Source: CAYMZZ01 sp964395095 (lineage in GTDB: Bacteria > Bacteroidota > Bacteroidia > Chitinophagales > Chitinophagaceae). From it: a DNA stretch of 64,000 nucleotides. The notes under the pieces were generated by a model. The model worked only from the letters and a program-made list of their open reading frames with translations, ran no database searches and was not told the origin of the DNA. How positions within the stretch are numbered: the first letter of the stretch is position 1; each line of letters opens with the position of its first letter. The DNA lies in NCBI GenBank assembly GCA_964395095.1, contig CAYMZZ010000004.1, positions 186,001-250,000 of the forward strand, given 5' to 3'. Shown here piece after piece: positions 41,788 to 50,223 of this stretch. The translations under genes were made by a program, and so were the position numbers.

Positions 41788-42090
41788 AGGTTCTACAAGG
41801 ATACACCCTATTTCAACCCTCCCTTCCGGCAGATGAGCCGCTATGCCTTTTGCCTGTGTGAGAAGGGGGGCTGATTGAGAGAGAAATAATTGAAAACCAT
41901 TATTGCGGGCCCTTTGGGCCCTGCTCACAATAGCGGCCGGTTCACTCAAGGAATAAGCCAGGCGAATCAAGATCCGCTCATTTTGGCCAAATCCTTTGTT
42001 ACTTGCATAGGTATAATTGTTAATTTGAATTGACCCTTACCCTGTCAATACAACAAACCCGGGAAACCTCATCACCAAACAACCATTTCC

Positions 42091-45000
42091 GTGGGACGCA
42101 AAACCACTGGTATCCTTATTCTGTTGGCGCTGCCTTTTCTGTTGAAAGGACAGTATAAGCTGGAGCAGCCTGTGCTGGTCGGTAAGGAGCATGGTTTACC
42201 CTCACACGATGTGCGCTCTATCCGCAAAGGAACCGATGGTTTCATCTGGCTGGCCAGTAGCGAGGGTCTTTGCCGCTTCGACGGGCAACAGGTGAAAGTG
42301 TACAAACCTTCGGCCTACGCTCCGGGGCTGAAGTTCGACAATATGGTAACCGCCGTATTACCCCTCGATAAAGAAATATGGATGGGCACTTCGCAGGGCC
42401 TGGCGGTACTGGATCCCGAAACAGAAGCCATCCGCTATTATCAGTTGGCGGAATCGGGCAAGGCCGATACCATTCTACGAAGTTTTGATCAGTCGGTAAC
42501 CCTGCTTTACCAGGACAGGCAGGGCGATATATGGCTGGGCACCCGCGACCGCGGCGCCTGGATGTATGAAAAGGGGAAGGACAATTTTCGTAAATTCCTG
42601 TACCCTCATTCAGCCTACAATCCCATCAAACCCGTACTGGGCGCCAATCATACCATCCTGAGCATTGAAGCATCGCGCTACAACGATTCCATTATTTATG
42701 TAGGTACTGTTGCCGGTTTGCAGGAAATCAACAAGGTAAGCGGAGAGGTACGCTGGTACACGTATCCAAAAGATAACAAAGAACAGCAGGTGGCGCTCAA
42801 TGCCTTTCGACGAATGTATCACCACGACAATGGCCTGCTCTATGTAGGCAGTTGGAATGCCGGCGTAAACGTGTTTGATCCCGAAACAAAAACCTTCACG
42901 CCATTGCAGGTAAAGAAAGGCGATCCGCATGGAATCATTCGCTCTACCATCACCAGCATCAAAAGAAAAAGCAACCAGGAGCTCTGGATCACTACAGGCA
43001 GAGGGCTTGTTGTGTACGACACGCAGTTGGAAACCGTTACCTGGTACAAGCTGAACCGGCCCGACAAGAACGAGTATTACGGAGTGGATTATATAGACGA
43101 TGCCAACCGGATCTGGCATACCAATATCAATGGCATTCAGTATTATGATCCGGTAGTGCAGCAGTTTACCCATTATTCGTTTGAAGAACTGTTTAGCGGC
43201 GATTGGGCCTTTGTATTTTATATGATACCCGAAAAAGATCGGAACTCGCTGATCGTTTGTCCGCGCGTGGGTGAGGCGCTGTATCGCTTCGATAAATACA
43301 GAAAAAGCTGGACCGCCTTTCCGTTCAGGGGTTTAAAAGGGTTGGGGTTTTCGAATATTATTGTTCGTGGTTTTGTGGAGCTTGAGCCTGGTCATTATAT
43401 GATATCGGCCGATGAGGGGCTCTTTCTTTACGATTTGTATTCGCAGCAATTGCGTGTGATGCCGAAGCAGCCACCGGTGAGGTACAAGCGCTGGGGCGAC
43501 CTCGAAAAAGATGCGCAGGGCAATGTGTGGATTACAGCCGATGCCGATGGCCTGATTCGCTGGGATAGAAAAAAAGACCAGTTCCGCGTATTTAAAGCTG
43601 AACTATCCTATGGTTCCGACTCGGGTGGCGTGGGTCGGCAAAGTCAACTCTATCACGATAGCCGTGGCAATATTTGGTTGGCACGAATGGGCGGCTATTC
43701 CGTGTATCTGCAAAACGAAGATCGTTTTGTTCATCAGATTTTTTACAAGGATACCGCGCATAGTTTCCCATTTATTTTTGATTTTGCTGAAGACAGGAAT
43801 GGCCGCATATGGATGTCGACCGGAGATGGCTGGTATGGCTATGCCGATATGGCGGCACCGGAAAAGGGCATCATTCGAAAGTTTGATTTAAAGGAGCGGA
43901 ATATTTCTGGTCATTTTACTTATTTGGCGCGCGACCTGGATGGCAATGTGTGGGGATTTACGCCACATGAGCTCATCCGGATCAATACATCCGATCTATC
44001 CATCAGCCAGTTTAGTTTTAGCTATGGCGTGAAGTCGGGCGATTTCTTTCATTTCAACTTTTTGCCTTCGGGCGAAATGGTATTTGGCGGGCGCAACGAG
44101 ATCACCATCGCCAATCCTTCGGAGTTGCAACGCAACCGGGAATTGCCCGTACCATACATTATGCAACTGAAAGTGCTGAACAGACCCGTTGCTTCTACTC
44201 CCCTGCTCAATCTGACACTGAATCACCGGGAAAATTTCCTGTCGCTCTTCTTTTCCGCCAAAGCCTATACCATGCCGCAGGGTGTGGTATTTCGATACCG
44301 CCTCAAGGGGTTCGACGACTGGGTGGAAACCAGCACAGGTCGCCTGGCCAATTACACCAATATTCCCCCCGGCGATTATACCTTTCAATTGCAGGCGGCC
44401 AACAATGAAAGAATCTGGAATGAGCACATGCTGGAGATTCCCATTCATATCGCCACACCCTGGTGGCTTACCTGGTGGTTTCGCATAGCAACTGTTTTTC
44501 TGTTCTTCGGCGGCATCTACTGGCTTTACCGTTTCCGCATAAAGCAGGTAAAGAAAAAGGAAAAACTGAAAACCCAGTATGAGAAGAAGCTGGCGAATGT
44601 GGAAATGACGGCCCTGCTGGCGCAGATGAATCCGCATTTTCTGTTCAACAGTCTCAATTCCATCGACAGCTATATCATTCGCAACGAATCGGGCAAGGCA
44701 TCGGAATACCTCAACAATTTTGCGCGGCTGATGCGATTGATTTTGCAAAACTCGCGATCGAATTATATTAGTTTGAAAGATGAACTGGAAGCACTCGAAT
44801 TGTATTTGCAGATGGAAAGCCTGCGCTTCCGCGACAAATTTCAATACAAAATTTGTGTAAGCGAAAGCCTTGATGCGGCATCGGTGGTAATCCCTCCCAT
44901 GCTGATACAGCCCTATGTGGAAAATGCGATCTGGCATGGATTGATGCATAAAAAAGATGGAGGCTGTGGTGTGGTGGAAATACATATCAGCCAGGACAGG

Positions 45001-45237
45001 GAAAACAACCTGGTATGTGTAGTGCGCGACAATGGTATTGGCCGGGTGAAGGCCGAAGCCCTCAAAGCCCAGAACCCCGGCAACCGCAAAAAATCGATGG
45101 GCATGCAAATAACCCGCGACCGGATTGACATGATCAATAAACTTTACAATACAAGTACCGAAGTAAAGATCACCGACCTGGTGGATGGGGAAGGCCAGCC
45201 GGCAGGGACGGAAGTGAGGTTGGTGATCCCGATTTAG
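42091..45237 (+). CDS. Sensor histidine kinase with two-component propeller and Y_Y_Y domain, LytS type
   Basis: A 1048-residue membrane sensor. A signal peptide (1-21) leads to a periplasmic beta-propeller of regulator repeats (GFIWLASSEGLCRFDG, DIWLGTRDRGAWMYE, NIWLARMGG, RIWMSTGDG), a Y_Y_Y domain, one transmembrane helix (about 790-815), and a cytosolic LytS-type kinase with MNPHFLFNSLNS (His about 848) and the ATP-binding IPPMLIQPYVENAIWHGL. GTG at 42091 is the only suitable start. The propeller suggests sensing of a glycan or other envelope ligand. The LytTR regulator follows after 167 bp of repeat DNA. Confidence 0.93.
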   Translation: MGRKTTGILILLALPFLLKGQYKLEQPVLVGKEHGLPSHDVRSIRKGTDGFIWLASSEGLCRFDGQQVKVYKPSAYAPGLKFDNMVTAVLPLDKEIWMGTSQGLAVLDPETEAIRYYQLAESGKADTILRSFDQSVTLLYQDRQGDIWLGTRDRGAWMYEKGKDNFRKFLYPHSAYNPIKPVLGANHTILSIEASRYNDSIIYVGTVAGLQEINKVSGEVRWYTYPKDNKEQQVALNAFRRMYHHDNGLLYVGSWNAGVNVFDPETKTFTPLQVKKGDPHGIIRSTITSIKRKSNQELWITTGRGLVVYDTQLETVTWYKLNRPDKNEYYGVDYIDDANRIWHTNINGIQYYDPVVQQFTHYSFEELFSGDWAFVFYMIPEKDRNSLIVCPRVGEALYRFDKYRKSWTAFPFRGLKGLGFSNIIVRGFVELEPGHYMISADEGLFLYDLYSQQLRVMPKQPPVRYKRWGDLEKDAQGNVWITADADGLIRWDRKKDQFRVFKAELSYGSDSGGVGRQSQLYHDSRGNIWLARMGGYSVYLQNEDRFVHQIFYKDTAHSFPFIFDFAEDRNGRIWMSTGDGWYGYADMAAPEKGIIRKFDLKERNISGHFTYLARDLDGNVWGFTPHELIRINTSDLSISQFSFSYGVKSGDFFHFNFLPSGEMVFGGRNEITIANPSELQRNRELPVPYIMQLKVLNRPVASTPLLNLTLNHRENFLSLFFSAKAYTMPQGVVFRYRLKGFDDWVETSTGRLANYTNIPPGDYTFQLQAANNERIWNEHMLEIPIHIATPWWLTWWFRIATVFLFFGGIYWLYRFRIKQVKKKEKLKTQYEKKLANVEMTALLAQMNPHFLFNSLNSIDSYIIRNESGKASEYLNNFARLMRLILQNSRSNYISLKDELEALELYLQMESLRFRDKFQYKICVSESLDAASVVIPPMLIQPYVENAIWHGLMHKKDGGCGVVEIHISQDRENNLVCVVRDNGIGRVKAEALKAQNPGNRKKSMGMQITRDRIDMINKLYNTSTEVKITDLVDGEGQPAGTEVRLVIPI

Positions 45238-45239
45238 AA

Positions 45240-45377
45240 TCGTGAGGCGTGAATCGGGTTTAGGGTTTAAGGTTTAGGGTTTAAGGTTTGTGAAAGACCA
45301 AATAGTTCGCGATAGCTAATAATAGTGTATTTGATTCTTTAAACCTTAAACCCTAAACTTTAAACCCTAAACCTTAA
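45240..45377. repeat. Inverted heptamer repeats (GTGARKC then GGTTTAR families)
   Basis: A short GTGARKC stretch (45240-45255) directly after the kinase stop is followed by GGTTTAR units (45256-45290). The inverse arm is 45337-45377, ending before the regulator start. An 18-nt word pairs perfectly: 45258-45275 or 45272-45289 with 45341-45358. The element lies inside a two-component operon. Confidence 0.8.
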
Positions 45378-45404
45378 CAGGAATTACCATCAAAAACTAC
45401 ACAA

Positions 45405-46154
45405 ATGATATCTGCCGTAATCATCGACGACGAGCAACATAGCATCGACACGCTGCAATGGAAATTGCAGAACTATTGTCCTGATGTGGAAGTGGTGGCT
45501 GCATTCGACAACCCTGCAGAAGGGGTAGATTACTTACGCAAGCAGCCACCCAACCTGCTTTTTCTCGACATTGAGATGCCCATGCTGAATGGCTTCGATG
45601 TGCTGGAGGAGCTGGGTCGTGAGCTGCCTTTCGACATCATCTTCACCACCGCTTACGACAATTTCGGCATCCAGGCCGTGAAGTTCAGCGCGCTGGATTA
45701 CCTGCTGAAGCCCGTGCAGAATAAGGAGCTGAAAGATGCGATTGACAAGCACCTTAAAAAAGCACAGCACCGGGTGCCTACCGAGCAAATTGATGTTTTG
45801 CTCAGCAATGTGCAGGCGGAGAAAAAGGGGCGTGTGGGTAAAATTGCCCTCGCATCGAAGGAGAGTATTGAGTTTGTGGATGCTCCTGATATCATTTGCT
45901 GCGAGGCAAACAGTAATTATACAAATGTGTATATGGTGGAAGGCAGAAAAAGGGTGATATCGAAAACCCTCCGCGAGTTTGAAGACATGCTGGGCCCACA
46001 CCAGTTTTTCCGTCCCCATAATTCCTATCTTATCAATCTCAATCGGGTAAAAGAATTTATCCGTGGCGATGGAGGTTTTCTGGTGATGGAGAACAAAATG
46101 AAAATTCCCGTCTCCAAAACCAAGCGTGAGGAGTTGTTAGACCTTTTGGCCTGA
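45405..46154 (+). CDS. LytTR response regulator
   Basis: A 249-residue response regulator. The receiver has acidic residues D8/D9 (AVIIDDE), the phospho-acceptor Asp55 in LLFLDIEMP, and Lys102 in LLKPVQ. The LytTR DNA-binding domain (about 140-245) contains VDAPDIICCEANSNYTNVYM and the closing FFRPHNSYLINLNRVKEF block. It is the natural partner of the LytS-type kinase just upstream. Targets are not evident; LytTR proteins bind paired direct repeats upstream of genes. Confidence 0.95.
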   Translation: MISAVIIDDEQHSIDTLQWKLQNYCPDVEVVAAFDNPAEGVDYLRKQPPNLLFLDIEMPMLNGFDVLEELGRELPFDIIFTTAYDNFGIQAVKFSALDYLLKPVQNKELKDAIDKHLKKAQHRVPTEQIDVLLSNVQAEKKGRVGKIALASKESIEFVDAPDIICCEANSNYTNVYMVEGRKRVISKTLREFEDMLGPHQFFRPHNSYLINLNRVKEFIRGDGGFLVMENKMKIPVSKTKREELLDLLA

Positions 46155-46286
46155 AATGGCCCTACTCAATAAACGGTCGTTTGGCTCAAGCAGGGCCAAA
46201 ACGCAAGCAAATACCATTTTCAGGTTAGGGCTCAGCCGCCATCTTTGTCTTTACAGGTTAATCTGTACTCCAAACCGAACACATGC

Positions 46287-47162
46287 ATGAAGGCTTTAGT
46301 TAGCGATATCAGGACAAAAGATGGAAAGCATATCTCCATTTGTACTTATTATCCCGAAAAGGGAAACAATAAAGTGATGGTAATAGCCCCCACCGGTGGC
46401 CAGCTCAAGGAGTTTTATGAGCCTTTTGCCTGCTTTTGCCGCGACCGGGGTTTTGCCGTGATTTGTTTCGACTATCGGGGAATGGGCGATTCTGTTGGCG
46501 ACAACCCCAAAGGATATAAGGCAAATATGCACCAGTGGGCCGTGCAGGATATCGACGCGGTGTTGCTACACGCCAAGAAATCATTTCCCCTTCACGAAAT
46601 CATTCATGTTGGCCATTGTATTGGTGGCGAAATTGTAGGCCTGGCCCAGGCCAGCCAGTATATCAGCCGGCTTGTACTCATCAACAGCGCCCTTTCCTGC
46701 AGCCGTTTCTGGCGCTGGCGCGATCGGTTTCGGGTGATGGGTAACCGCACTTTGATCCGGCTCATCAATGCCTGGTATGGTTATTTCCCCAGTCGCAAGA
46801 TGGGACATATGTCGAATATGCCACGGGGTGTTATACACGAATGGGCCAACTGGTGCCAGCATCACAATGGACTATTCGACTCCTATCCGGATAATAATTA
46901 CCGCAAACTACAGATTCCGATATTATCATTTTCTTTTGGCGACGACTGGCATTGTCCGCCGGCGGCGGTACAGGAATTGCTCTATCACTTCACCAGCGCC
47001 ACGGTGGAGTGGCATCATTACCAGCCCAAAGACCTCGGACTTTCGTCGATAGGGCATATGGGGTTTTTTTTACAGGGCAAGATGGAGGATAAGCTCTGGG
47101 GCAGGGTGGTGGACTGGATGGAGTGGGATGCGAGGAAGTTGAAAGTAGGAAGTAGAGAGTAG
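46287..47162 (+). CDS. Alpha/beta hydrolase with Cys at the nucleophile position
   Basis: A 291-residue alpha/beta-fold hydrolase of the same group as the gene at 49039-49992. The nucleophile elbow is VGHCIGG with Cys111 where Ser is normal; the acid is in FSFGDDWHCPP and the His in IGHMGFF. CFDYRGMGDSVG matches the paralog's SYDYRGVGGSRP. ATG at 46287 is chosen; ATG at 46283 stops after five codons, and the longer frame from 46245 has no extra conserved sequence. The last residues GSRE and the TAG stop come from a heptamer repeat. Substrate unknown. Confidence 0.85.
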   Translation: MKALVSDIRTKDGKHISICTYYPEKGNNKVMVIAPTGGQLKEFYEPFACFCRDRGFAVICFDYRGMGDSVGDNPKGYKANMHQWAVQDIDAVLLHAKKSFPLHEIIHVGHCIGGEIVGLAQASQYISRLVLINSALSCSRFWRWRDRFRVMGNRTLIRLINAWYGYFPSRKMGHMSNMPRGVIHEWANWCQHHNGLFDSYPDNNYRKLQIPILSFSFGDDWHCPPAAVQELLYHFTSATVEWHHYQPKDLGLSSIGHMGFFLQGKMEDKLWGRVVDWMEWDARKLKVGSRE

Positions 47163-47352
47163 GAAGTAGAGAGTAGGGAGTAGAGAGTAGGGAGGCAGGG
47201 AATCTAAAATTAAAATGTGAAAAATATTTGCGAAAATTTGCGGGAGAGCTCTTCCGAACTCTAATGCAGTTTAAAGTGCGGAACTAAATCCTGAACTAAT
47301 TATCAATCTAATGCCTGTCACTTCCTACTCCCCACTTTCTACTCTCTACTCA
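47142..47352. repeat. Inverted heptamer repeat pair (GTAGRRA family), long copy
   Basis: The left arm (47142-47196) has seven GTAGRRA units; 48 nt of it (47145-47192) are identical to 56364-56411. The right arm (47321-47352) is the inverse. The arms contain the stop codons of the alpha/beta hydrolase and of the convergent M23 gene. The centre (47197-47320) is ordinary AT-rich sequence with no gene. Confidence 0.85.
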
Positions 47353-47961
47353 CGGTCTCGCATATCGCTTCATTCCCTTCAAATACCGGATTCCTCTTTT
47401 GGTTTCAAAACGGGTAGGTACCTGTTGCCAGCCATCGGGGCCTGATTTCCATACCATGAAGTGCAGGTGTGGCAGGGCTGCGTAGCCCGTTTTGCCACTG
47501 AGGCCGATTACCTGTCCCTGCTGAACGGTGTCGCCAACAGCAACCAATGCTCCGTCTTTTTGCAGGTGCCAGTAACCGGCGCGTGTGCCGTCTTCATGTT
47601 CAATGATGATATTGTTGCCATAGCGGCGGTATTTGCGATTCCATCCGCCACGGTCCCCATCTTCCTTTACCCTTACCACTACGCCGCCCCTGGCCGCGCA
47701 GATTTTAGTACCCCTTTTCATTTTGAAATCGAGGGCGGCGCGCTCCCGATGCGAGAAGCTGCTGAAATAACCCTGTATCATCCGGTAGCGCTTACCGGTC
47801 TCATAGGGCAGGGCGTACACATAGCTGCTGTCGTCTACCAGCTTGCCCTTGCGAAGCAGTTTTGTTTGCTCGCGCAGCGGGTTCTGGCTCACATAGCAAC
47901 TGCTTAGCGAGGCTATAAGCGCCAGCAGTGAAACAGAAAATATGGATGTTTTTAACAACAC
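47350..47961 (-). CDS. M23 family metallopeptidase lipoprotein
   Basis: Envelope peptidoglycan endopeptidase of the LytM/M23 type. A lipoprotein signal ends at LSSC (Cys22). Zinc ligands are visible: His71 and Asp78 in SHRERAALDF and the HxH motif in PHLHFMVW (His165, His167), with GYWHL before it. Length 203 residues. The GTG start overlaps the SRPBCC stop (TAGTG), giving translational coupling. It is the last gene of a three-gene operon whose first gene is a degenerate copy of itself. Confidence 0.9.
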   Translation of the reverse strand: MLLKTSIFSVSLLALIASLSSCYVSQNPLREQTKLLRKGKLVDDSSYVYALPYETGKRYRMIQGYFSSFSHRERAALDFKMKRGTKICAARGGVVVRVKEDGDRGGWNRKYRRYGNNIIIEHEDGTRAGYWHLQKDGALVAVGDTVQQGQVIGLSGKTGYAALPHLHFMVWKSGPDGWQQVPTRFETKRGIRYLKGMKRYARP

Positions 47962-48470
47962 TAAACAAGCCTTTTTAAGTTTTCAAATGCGGATTCAAAC
48001 TGGTAGCCCAGGCTTCTGCGTACAAAACCTCCCATCAGCCGGGCAAAGGGCCAGGGCAATTGGCCTCGGTGTTGCCAGCTTATCTCTGTTTTATTGGGAC
48101 CGGCACTTCGAAGCTGTAGCCGGTCTTCGCCTTGCATTTTCCAGGGTTTTGTATAGAGTATCAACCAGTGAATAGCGGAATCGTTCGCCGATTGCAGCAC
48201 AATTTCGCCCGCCCCGGATTTCTTTCCTTTCCATGTGAGGGAATGCCCAACTGTAGCCGCGGTTCCGCTTATGCCTATCTGCACCGTCTCATCGCGGGTC
48301 ATCCAGGGATTCCATTCGGTATAGCGATTAAAGTCGGCCAGTATCTGCAAAATCTGCTGGGGGCTGCCATTCAGTTCCGTTTTTCTTTCCACCACAAAGC
48401 GGCCCGGCGCCAACAGGGTCAGGAGCAGAAAAAGAATCAGCAGGCCACCAAATACATAGATAAAAATCAT
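47961..48470 (-). CDS. SRPBCC (START-like) family protein with N-terminal membrane anchor
   Basis: A 169-residue protein with an N-terminal hydrophobic helix (IFIYVFGGLLILFLLLTLLAP) followed by a polyketide-cyclase/START-like SRPBCC domain (VVERKTELNGSPQQILQILADFNRYTEWNPW in outline; key words ILADF, EWNPW, SWQHRG). Such domains bind lipids or other hydrophobic ligands in a deep cavity. It is sandwiched between two M23-type genes, with 2 bp and 1-bp overlap at its borders, so it probably acts with them in the envelope. Confidence 0.88.
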   Translation of the reverse strand: MIFIYVFGGLLILFLLLTLLAPGRFVVERKTELNGSPQQILQILADFNRYTEWNPWMTRDETVQIGISGTAATVGHSLTWKGKKSGAGEIVLQSANDSAIHWLILYTKPWKMQGEDRLQLRSAGPNKTEISWQHRGQLPWPFARLMGGFVRRSLGYQFESAFENLKRLV

Positions 48471-48472
48471 AG

Positions 48473-49000
48473 TTAGTTATTAACCCGGTGCGTATTCGCC
48501 GGTCTTCGGTAAAACTTCGCGGGTCGAAGATACTTAATACCGCGGGTGGTGCGGATGCGGGTGGCCAACTGCTTATAGTTACCCTGCGAATCGTACCCCT
48601 GAACCTCAAAATCGAGATGCCAGTAATGTGCAACGGATCCATCGTCGTGACGAATGGAGATATAATTTCCGTCTGATAAATTCTCATTCTTTAACCCGCC
48701 TTCTTTGGAATCTTTGCGCAACGATTCCACTACGCCTTCACGGGCTGCATGAATGGGGGTGCCTTTTTTAATTTTGAAGTCGAGTGCTCGTTCACCTTTA
48801 TGGCTCAATGAACTTTCATAAGCCTGTACCAGCCAAACTTTTTTGCCGGCTGCAAAGGGGAGTTCATATACATAGCTGCTATCATCCACAAACTTACCAG
48901 CTTTCAATTCGCGGATGCTGTATTCATCCTGGGCAAAAACGATTTGTGCAGAAAGGAGTAGCAGCAAAAGGCCAGCAGAAGATACTGTTCGCAATACCAT
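48473..49000 (-). CDS. Degenerate M23 peptidase-like protein lacking the HxH zinc motif
   Basis: A 175-residue secreted paralog of the M23 protein at 47350-47961. After a signal peptide (to about residue 24) the two align through KFVDDSSYVYELP, SHKGERALDF (His67, Asp74 kept) and HYWHL, then the C-termini align again (TTRGIKYLRP with TKRGIRYLKG). Between these, about 35 residues containing the HLH zinc ligands are missing. It is intact as an open frame, so it is probably a catalytically inactive binding or activating protein, like EnvC/NlpD-type activators. First gene of the operon. Confidence 0.85.
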   Translation of the reverse strand: MVLRTVSSAGLLLLLLSAQIVFAQDEYSIRELKAGKFVDDSSYVYELPFAAGKKVWLVQAYESSLSHKGERALDFKIKKGTPIHAAREGVVESLRKDSKEGGLKNENLSDGNYISIRHDDGSVAHYWHLDFEVQGYDSQGNYKQLATRIRTTRGIKYLRPAKFYRRPANTHRVNN

Positions 49001-49038
49001 AGGCTATACTGGGATAATCTACCAATGAAGTTAAGAAA

Positions 49039-49992
49039 TCACCGCAGCTTGTCCGATTTCTTATTCTGCTCCAGGTCGTGATGGCTCGACAATTTTCCTT
49101 TCGCGGGAGCTTTGCTCTGCCCGGTTTCGCTGAATCTTTGTATTTCGAGCAGGATATATTTCCAGAAACTATGGCTAAACTGGCGGGAGAAGACTTTAAA
49201 ATGCCCCACTTTCTTCATGCCATAATCCTTTGCCCGATGTTTGATCATGCGGGTGCGTGTGCCGCGGTAGAGGGCCATGAGGTCGGTAACGGTTTCGTCG
49301 GTGGCGATGGGATCATCCTTGAAATAATGCACAATAAAGGGAACGCGCAGCGGATGAAAATCTTCGTACGGGATAGTTTTACCCAGGTGGTCGCCAAAAT
49401 AAAAAGCGCTACGGCACCATTTACTCCATTGATTGATCACATTTTTGGGAAGGTCTTCCATGATGCGCAAACGCTTCAGCGGCGCATAACCATACATGCG
49501 CGTCAATACCGGGTTGATCAGGTGCCAAAGCGCAAAGGCGGCGATAGCATATCTTCTCTTCATCTTCCACCAGGTACCGGTAGAACTGCCAATACCGATT
49601 ACCCCTTTCAACTCGTTGTTGTTGGCAGCAAAGCCTATCAGTTGTGTTCCTATGCTATGCCCTACCAGTATACGGGGCAAAGCGGGAAATTTTTCAACCG
49701 CATACTGTATGGCCGCTACCATATCGAGCCGGCCCCAGTCGAGCAGCGAAGCTTCAAATCCTTTCAAGGATTCAGGGCGGCTGCCTCCCACACCACGATA
49801 GTCATAACTCAATACGAGGTAACCATGTTCTGCCAGGAAGCGGCAGAAATGGGTATAGAATTCTTTTTTAATGGCCGTGCCTCCCTGAAAGATGACAAAA
49901 CCGGCAGGAAGGCCGGCCGGTTCGTATAAAATCGCGTCCAGTTCATATCCATCGCTACAACGTATTTTTTCAGATCGGCCAACTGCATCCAT
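49039..49992 (-). CDS. Alpha/beta hydrolase
   Basis: A 317-residue alpha/beta-fold hydrolase with the nucleophile Ser113 in VGHSIGTQ, an acid in YFKDDPIATD and His in KVGHFKVF. YDYRGVGGSRP is shared with the Cys-nucleophile paralog at 46287-47162. The C-terminal tail is Lys/Ser-rich (QSKAPAKGKLSSHHD). It lies 39 bp upstream of the degenerate M23 gene on the same strand and may be part of that operon. Substrate unknown; the group resembles predicted hydrolases of COG4757. Confidence 0.87.
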   Translation of the reverse strand: MDAVGRSEKIRCSDGYELDAILYEPAGLPAGFVIFQGGTAIKKEFYTHFCRFLAEHGYLVLSYDYRGVGGSRPESLKGFEASLLDWGRLDMVAAIQYAVEKFPALPRILVGHSIGTQLIGFAANNNELKGVIGIGSSTGTWWKMKRRYAIAAFALWHLINPVLTRMYGYAPLKRLRIMEDLPKNVINQWSKWCRSAFYFGDHLGKTIPYEDFHPLRVPFIVHYFKDDPIATDETVTDLMALYRGTRTRMIKHRAKDYGMKKVGHFKVFSRQFSHSFWKYILLEIQRFSETGQSKAPAKGKLSSHHDLEQNKKSDKLR

Positions 49993-50041
49993 GCCGGAAA
50001 ATTACAATGGATTATTAGTAGTTCCAATGAGAAAAGTCAGG

Positions 50042-50194
50042 GAAGTAGTAAGTTGTAAGTTTTAAGTTATAAGTTTTAAGTGGGATGAGGTGCAGTGAGC
50101 GAAGGCCTGGAAGGCCATTCTCGTCCCCTACTTACTCACTACTCCCCGCTGTCCGCTTTCAACTTATAACTTAAAACTTACAACTTAAAACTTT
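50042..50194. repeat. Inverted heptamer repeat pair (AAGTTNT family) between divergent genes
   Basis: Left arm 50042-50081 and right arm 50159-50194 share a perfect 26-bp complement (50050-50075 with 50161-50186) around an 85-nt centre. The centre holds a worn GTAGRRA-family stretch (about 50127-50145, minus strand). The flanking genes point away from each other, so this copy does not follow any stop codon. Confidence 0.85.
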
Positions 50195-50223
50195 CTCTAT
50201 CTTGCCTCCAAACAGAACACAAT

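Noticed and set aside
41728..41970. Possible 80-residue protein with Tyr-His-Asp repeats
   Set aside because: The repeat residues are a translation of the 9-nt DNA repeat and the remainder has no conserved pattern.
43996..45108. 370-codon frame antisense to the propeller kinase gene
   Set aside because: The kinase, Y_Y_Y and LytS motifs are on the plus strand; the antisense frame has no start context or domain.
45256..45377. Telomere-like sequence because of GGTTTAG units
   Set aside because: The arrays are short, internal, inverted and one of several word families, and the flanks continue as ordinary genes.
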